Source: JAOUEA01 sp039933515
GTDB lineage: Bacteria > Actinomycetota > UBA4738 > HRBIN12
Assembly (NCBI GenBank): GCA_039933515.1
Contig: JBDTNY010000050.1
Coordinates: forward strand, 1-15,873
Direction: 5' to 3'
DNA: 15,873 nt
How positions within the stretch are numbered: position 1 is the stretch's first letter; each line of letters opens with the position of its first letter. Both the position numbers and the translations under genes were made by a program. A model generated the notes under the pieces. It worked only from the letters and a program-made list of their open reading frames with translations. It was not told where the DNA came from and ran no database searches. Positions 13,102-15,873 of the stretch are shown in pieces.

Positions 13102-14770
13102 CCGCCCGATCCATCCGGTCCGGCGAGGCCACGCCGAGCAACGCGAGTAGGTTCGCGAGCACCTGCTTCGTGCCGGCGCACAGCCAGAGTCGGGCCTGCG
13201 TGAGCTCAGGCGCCTGCTCGTCGAGGACCCGATGCTCGGCGTAGAAGTGATGGAACCGCCCGGCGAGATCCTGCGCGGCGTGGGTGAGGCGATAGGGCGC
13301 GCGGAGATCGGCGGCGGCAGCGATCTGCGCAGGCATGTCGGCCATGGCGCGGAGCAGGTCGAGCTCGGCGTCCTCCGCGAGCAGCGCCAGGTCTGCTTCG
13401 CCGACCGCCCGGAGCACCACGCCCCGCGCTGTGGCCGTGCGCAGGATGCCGGCGATCCTCGCGTGCCCGTATTGCACGTAATAGACGGGATTGTCCATCG
13501 TCTGACGCTTCGCCAGCTCGATGTCGAAGTTCATCGCCGAATCGTTCGATGACGTCAGCAGCGTGAACCGGGCGGCGTCGACCCCCACCTCGTCGAGCAG
13601 CTCATCGAGCGTGATGACCGAGCCCGACCGTTTGCTCATCTTCGCGATCTCGCCGTTCCGCATGAACGACACGAACTGGTAGAGCACGATCTCAACGGCC
13701 TCGGGATCGAGGCCGAGGGCCTGGGCGGCGCCCTTGACGCGCGCGACGTCGCCGTGGTGGTCGGCACCCCACACGTAGATGACCCGGTCGAACCCGCGAG
13801 AGAACTTGTCGATCAGGTAGGCGCAGTCGGCCCCGAAGTAGGTGTGGAGGCCGTTGGAGCGGATCACCACCCGGTCCTTGTCGTCGCCGAACGCGGTCGA
13901 GCGGAACCACACCGCTCCCTCGGCGTCGTATGCATACCCCGCCGCACGGAGCCGCTCGATCGAGGCGTCGATCTCGCCCTTGCGTTGCAGCTCGGTCTCG
14001 CTGAAGTAGACGTCGAACCGCACGCCGAAGCGATCGAGCGTGGCCTGGATCTGGGCCAACACGCGGCGCGAGCCCGCGGCGAGCAGCTGGACACGGCGCT
14101 CCTCGGGCGACAGCTGAGCGAGGGAATCGCCGTGCTCGCGCACGATATCGGCGGCGATATCCACGAGGTAGTCGCCGTGATACCCGTCCTCGGGCACCTC
14201 GCCGGCCAGATCAAGAGCCTGCAGGTACCGCGCCTCAACAGACTCGCCGAACCGATCCATCTGGCGACCGGCGTCGTTGAAGTAGTACTCGCGCTCGACC
14301 GTCCAGCCCGCGGCCTCGAGCAGCCGCGCGAGCGCGTCCCCCAGCACGGCGTTGCGCGCGTGTCCGATATGGAGGGGGCCCGTGGGGTTCGCGCTCACGA
14401 ACTCGACCTGCACGCGACGGCCGCTCGGCTCGGCCCGGCCGTACGCGGCACCCGAATCGACCACCCTGCGGAGCGCGGCATGTAGCCAGTCATCGGTCGT
14501 GAAGACGTTCAGGAAGCCGGGTCCGGCAACCTCGACGCGCTCGACGAACTCGACCTGCGGAAGCGCCGCGGCAAGCGCTTGCGCGACGTCGCGCGGCGGC
14601 CTGCCGACGCGTTTCGCGAGCCCGAGGGCGACGTTGGTGGCGAAATCCCCGTGGTCCTTCTGCTTGGGTGCGAGGAGCTCAGGGATCGGCAGCTCGCCCT
14701 CGAGGCCGAGCGCCGGTGCCGCGGCGGCGAGACCCTCGCCGAGCCACGCGACGAGCTGATCCTCGATCAT
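13094..14770 (-). CDS. argS: Arginyl-tRNA synthetase
   Basis: Class I synthetase charging tRNA-Arg in the cytoplasm; 558 residues, the usual length for ArgS (about 550-580). Residues 1-90 are the Arg-specific N-terminal domain (KQKDHGDFATNVAL), followed by the catalytic domain with GPLHIGHARN (131-140, HIGH at 134-137), the FNDAGRQM stretch at 164-171 and KMSKR at 377-381. The C-terminal helical anticodon-binding domain includes NPVYYVQYGHARI and ends with FYAEHRVLDE and LALLGV, as expected. ATG at 14770 overlaps the stop of the response regulator by 4 bases (ATGA), and the argS stop overlaps the lysA start by 8, so three genes are tightly coupled. A tRNA-Arg gene lies 547 bases upstream, transcribed the other way. 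Confidence 0.96.
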   Translation of the reverse strand: MIEDQLVAWLGEGLAAAAPALGLEGELPIPELLAPKQKDHGDFATNVALGLAKRVGRPPRDVAQALAAALPQVEFVERVEVAGPGFLNVFTTDDWLHAALRRVVDSGAAYGRAEPSGRRVQVEFVSANPTGPLHIGHARNAVLGDALARLLEAAGWTVEREYYFNDAGRQMDRFGESVEARYLQALDLAGEVPEDGYHGDYLVDIAADIVREHGDSLAQLSPEERRVQLLAAGSRRVLAQIQATLDRFGVRFDVYFSETELQRKGEIDASIERLRAAGYAYDAEGAVWFRSTAFGDDKDRVVIRSNGLHTYFGADCAYLIDKFSRGFDRVIYVWGADHHGDVARVKGAAQALGLDPEAVEIVLYQFVSFMRNGEIAKMSKRSGSVITLDELLDEVGVDAARFTLLTSSNDSAMNFDIELAKRQTMDNPVYYVQYGHARIAGILRTATARGVVLRAVGEADLALLAEDAELDLLRAMADMPAQIAAAADLRAPYRLTHAAQDLAGRFHHFYAEHRVLDEQAPELTQARLWLCAGTKQVLANLLALLGVASPDRMDRADD

Positions 14771-15147
14771 CGGGACCCCCCGATCGTGCGCCGAACCAGC
14801 CCCACGAGCTCCTGCGCGTCGAACGGCTTGGCCACGTGGCTGACCGGGCCGAGGTCGGCTGCCTCAGGTTCGTCTTCGTCGCGGACGCGCGCGCTCAAGA
14901 AGATCACCGGGACGTCACCGAGACCGGGGAGCGCCCGGAGCCTGCGGCACACCTCGACGCCGTCCATACCGGGCATCATCATGTCGAGGAGCACCGCAGC
15001 CGGCGGCGACGCCTGGGCGAGCGCGAGCGCCTCCTCGCCGCGGGTGGCGCTGTCAACGACGAACCCCTCCAGGCGGAAGTTCACCTCGAGCAATCGCAGG
15101 ATCACGGGGTCGTCGTCGACCATCAGCACACGGGCTCCCTCGGGCAT
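14767..15147 (-). CDS. Receiver-only response regulator (CheY-like)
   Basis: A 126-residue single receiver domain with no output domain. The acidic pocket (Asp11-Asp13 in MVDDDP), the phosphorylation site Asp55 (LLDMMMPGMDG), the Ser85 switch (FLSA) and Lys107 (AKPFD) are all in place, so it should accept a phosphoryl group from a histidine kinase; none is encoded in this window. ATG at 15147 follows a leaderless-type promoter and there is no ribosome site, while its stop overlaps the argS start (ATGA). It is therefore the first gene of the response regulator-argS-lysA operon. The partner kinase and target are unknown; it may act by protein contact, as CheY and Spo0F do. Confidence 0.92.
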   Translation of the reverse strand: MPEGARVLMVDDDPVILRLLEVNFRLEGFVVDSATRGEEALALAQASPPAAVLLDMMMPGMDGVEVCRRLRALPGLGDVPVIFLSARVRDEDEPEAADLGPVSHVAKPFDAQELVGLVRRTIGGSR

Positions 15148-15153
15148 GGAGCG

Positions 15154-15159
15154 AGGATA
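15154..15159 (-). promoter_or_regulatory. -10 element (TATCCT) for leaderless response regulator-argS-lysA mRNA
   Basis: TATCCT on the minus strand is followed by exactly 6 bases (CGCTCC) and then ATG at 15147, so initiation would fall on the start codon. No Shine-Dalgarno sequence is present, which agrees with leaderless translation. A -35 match was not evident. Confidence 0.6.
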
Positions 15160-15294
15160 CCCCGGGGGTCTCGGACGCTTCCCTCACGGACGATGCGGGC
15201 AACGGGTCGGCCCCACCAGGCGAATAGGTCCCGGGTGGCGGATCGTGGTCGCGCGAGGGTCGCGCCCCAAGCGGCGGGGAGCCCGAGGGCCGGT

Positions 15295-15303
15295 TGCTAG
15301 ACT
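15295..15303 (+). promoter_or_regulatory. Extended -10 promoter (TGCTAGACT) of the tRNA-Arg gene
   Basis: TG, one base, then TAGACT at 15298-15303: an extended -10 of the TGnTANNNT form. The transcript would start near 15310, about 7 bases before the mature 5' end of the tRNA at 15317. No clear -35 is seen, which suits an extended -10. Confidence 0.55.
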
Positions 15304-15316
15304 CCTCGGTGGCTAC

Positions 15317-15388
15317 GCCCCCGTAGCTCAGCGGATAGAGCGTCGGCCTCCGGAGCCGGAAGCGCAGGTTCGAGTCCTGCCGGGGGCA
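15317..15388 (+). tRNA. tRNA-Arg (anticodon CCG)
   Basis: A complete cloverleaf: acceptor arm GCCCCCG (15317-15323) pairs with CGGGGGC (15381-15387) and A15388 is the discriminator. The D arm is GCTC/GAGC, the anticodon arm has CGGC/GCCG around the loop CTCCGGA, giving anticodon CCG (reads CGG, arginine), and the T arm is GCAGG/CCTGC around TTCGAGT. The CCA end is not encoded (the bases after A15388 are CCCC). It stands near argS but is transcribed away from it. Confidence 0.95.
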
Positions 15389-15394
15389 CCCCTT

Positions 15395-15450
15395 CCGGCG
15401 TTGTGGGCCCACCCGCGCCGGGACCTTCGGCCACGACCGGGGCGGGCCCC
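15395..15450 (+). terminator. GC-rich inverted repeats after tRNA-Arg
   Basis: CCGGCG (15395-15400) and CGCCGG (15416-15421) form a 6-base-pair stem; their loop holds the perfect palindrome GTGGGCCCAC (15403-15412). A second short stem, GGGGC/GCCCC, is at 15439-15450. There is no T-run, so termination after the tRNA is possible but not shown; the structures could also mark processing of a tRNA-pdxH transcript. Confidence 0.3.
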
Positions 15451-15467
15451 CTGAGGACGATGTCGCC

Positions 15468-15873
15468 ATGAGTGACAAGCCCGACCACGGTCTCGAACTC
15501 GACGACGTGGCGCCGGAGCCGATGGCGCAGTTCCGCGTCTGGTACGACGACGCCGAGGCCGAGGGCATCCATCTAGCCAACGCGGTGGCGCTCGCGACCG
15601 CCGACGCCGAAGGGGCGCCGATGGTCCGCCACGTGCTCCTGCGCGGCTTCGATGAGCGGGGCTTCGTGATCTACACGAACCGGGAGAGCCGCAAAGGGCG
15701 TGACCTGGCGGCGAACCCTCGGGCGGCGTTCGCGCTCCTGTGGCGCGACCTCGACCGGCAGGTGGTGGTGACCGGGACCGTCATGCCCACCACCGACGCC
15801 GAATCGCTCGCGTATTTCCGCGGCCGGCCGCGCGAGGCCCGCCTGGGGGCGTGGGCTTCGCGCCAGGGGACGG
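15468..15873 (+). CDS. pdxH: Pyridoxamine 5'-phosphate oxidase, N-terminal part (cut by window edge)
   Basis: FMN enzyme that oxidises pyridoxine/pyridoxamine phosphate to PLP. The first 135 residues are visible of an expected 200-220. The FMN-binding stretch is clear: RHVLLRGFDERGFVIYTN (54-71), SRKGRDLAANP (74-84) and RQVVVTG (97-103), followed by YFRGRPREARLGAWASRQG near 116-134, the equivalent of the family SRIGAWASxQS motif. It starts at ATG 15468 with GAGGA about 10 bases upstream; an out-of-frame ATG at 15460 would stop after three codons. It follows tRNA-Arg on the same strand by 79 bases. Its product PLP is the cofactor of both LysA and ThrC encoded nearby, but that link is only suggestive. 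Confidence 0.92.
   Translation, partial: MSDKPDHGLELDDVAPEPMAQFRVWYDDAEAEGIHLANAVALATADAEGAPMVRHVLLRGFDERGFVIYTNRESRKGRDLAANPRAAFALLWRDLDRQVVVTGTVMPTTDAESLAYFRGRPREARLGAWASRQGT

Noticed and set aside
15053..15580. Minus-strand frames across the tRNA gene with protein text such as PRQDSNLRFRLRRPTLYPLS
   Set aside because: This is the well-known false protein made by reading a tRNA gene backwards; it overlaps tRNA-Arg, its promoter, pdxH and the response regulator.

Overview
The window reads as a high-GC actinobacterial chromosome segment (Actinomycetota, or a MAG from that phylum). The evidence is the very GC-rich codon use with frequent GTG starts, a Rho factor carrying a low-complexity basic/acidic insertion, a MarP-type membrane serine protease, and the gene order argS-lysA-hom-thrC-thrB-rho, which as I recall is the arrangement in mycobacteria. 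The combination with cyclic 2,3-diphosphoglycerate genes suggests a lineage away from the well-studied mycobacteria and streptomycetes, but I cannot name a class from sequence alone.

Layout, left to right. (1) 1-5121, all on the minus strand and therefore transcribed right to left: SDR oxidoreductase (4330-5121), calcineurin-like metallophosphoesterase (3497-4285), cyclic 2,3-diphosphoglycerate synthetase (2110-3441), 2-phosphoglycerate kinase (1145-2113), transaldolase/fructose-6-phosphate aldolase (486-1148), and the N-terminal part of rho (cut at position 1). The three central genes are joined by 4-base GTGA stop/start overlaps and look translationally coupled. (2) 5167-6345, plus strand: a CvpA-plus-trypsin-like (MarP-type) periplasmic protease, divergent from the SDR across a 45-base gap. 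(3) 6355-9574, minus strand: the threonine operon hom-thrC-thrB with its own upstream promoter candidate. (4) 9717-11183, plus strand: an exported phospholipase C/acid phosphatase family protein, convergent with lysA. (5) 11218-15147, minus strand: a receiver-only response regulator, argS and lysA in overlapping order; lysA is fused in frame to a C-terminal GNAT acetyltransferase domain. (6) 15317-15388 plus strand: tRNA-Arg(CCG). (7) 15468-end, plus strand: the N-terminal part of pdxH.

Functional picture. Hom, ThrC and ThrB make threonine from aspartate semialdehyde, and LysA makes lysine from diaminopimelate, so regions 3 and 5 are the aspartate-family amino acid block with ArgS and a tRNA-Arg beside it. 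The most unusual part is region 1. 2-Phosphoglycerate kinase and cyclic 2,3-diphosphoglycerate (cDPG) synthetase are the two steps that turn the glycolytic intermediate 2-phosphoglycerate into cDPG, a solute and phosphate store known chiefly from thermophilic methanogens. A metallophosphoesterase lies immediately upstream in the same direction and is a reasonable candidate for turning cDPG over. This cassette, together with the protease and SDR, lies between thrB and rho.

Intergenic space is small (nothing longer than about 170 bases). Several gaps contain TANNNT-type -10 elements placed for leaderless or short-leader transcripts. No CRISPR, insertion sequence, phage gene or origin was seen.
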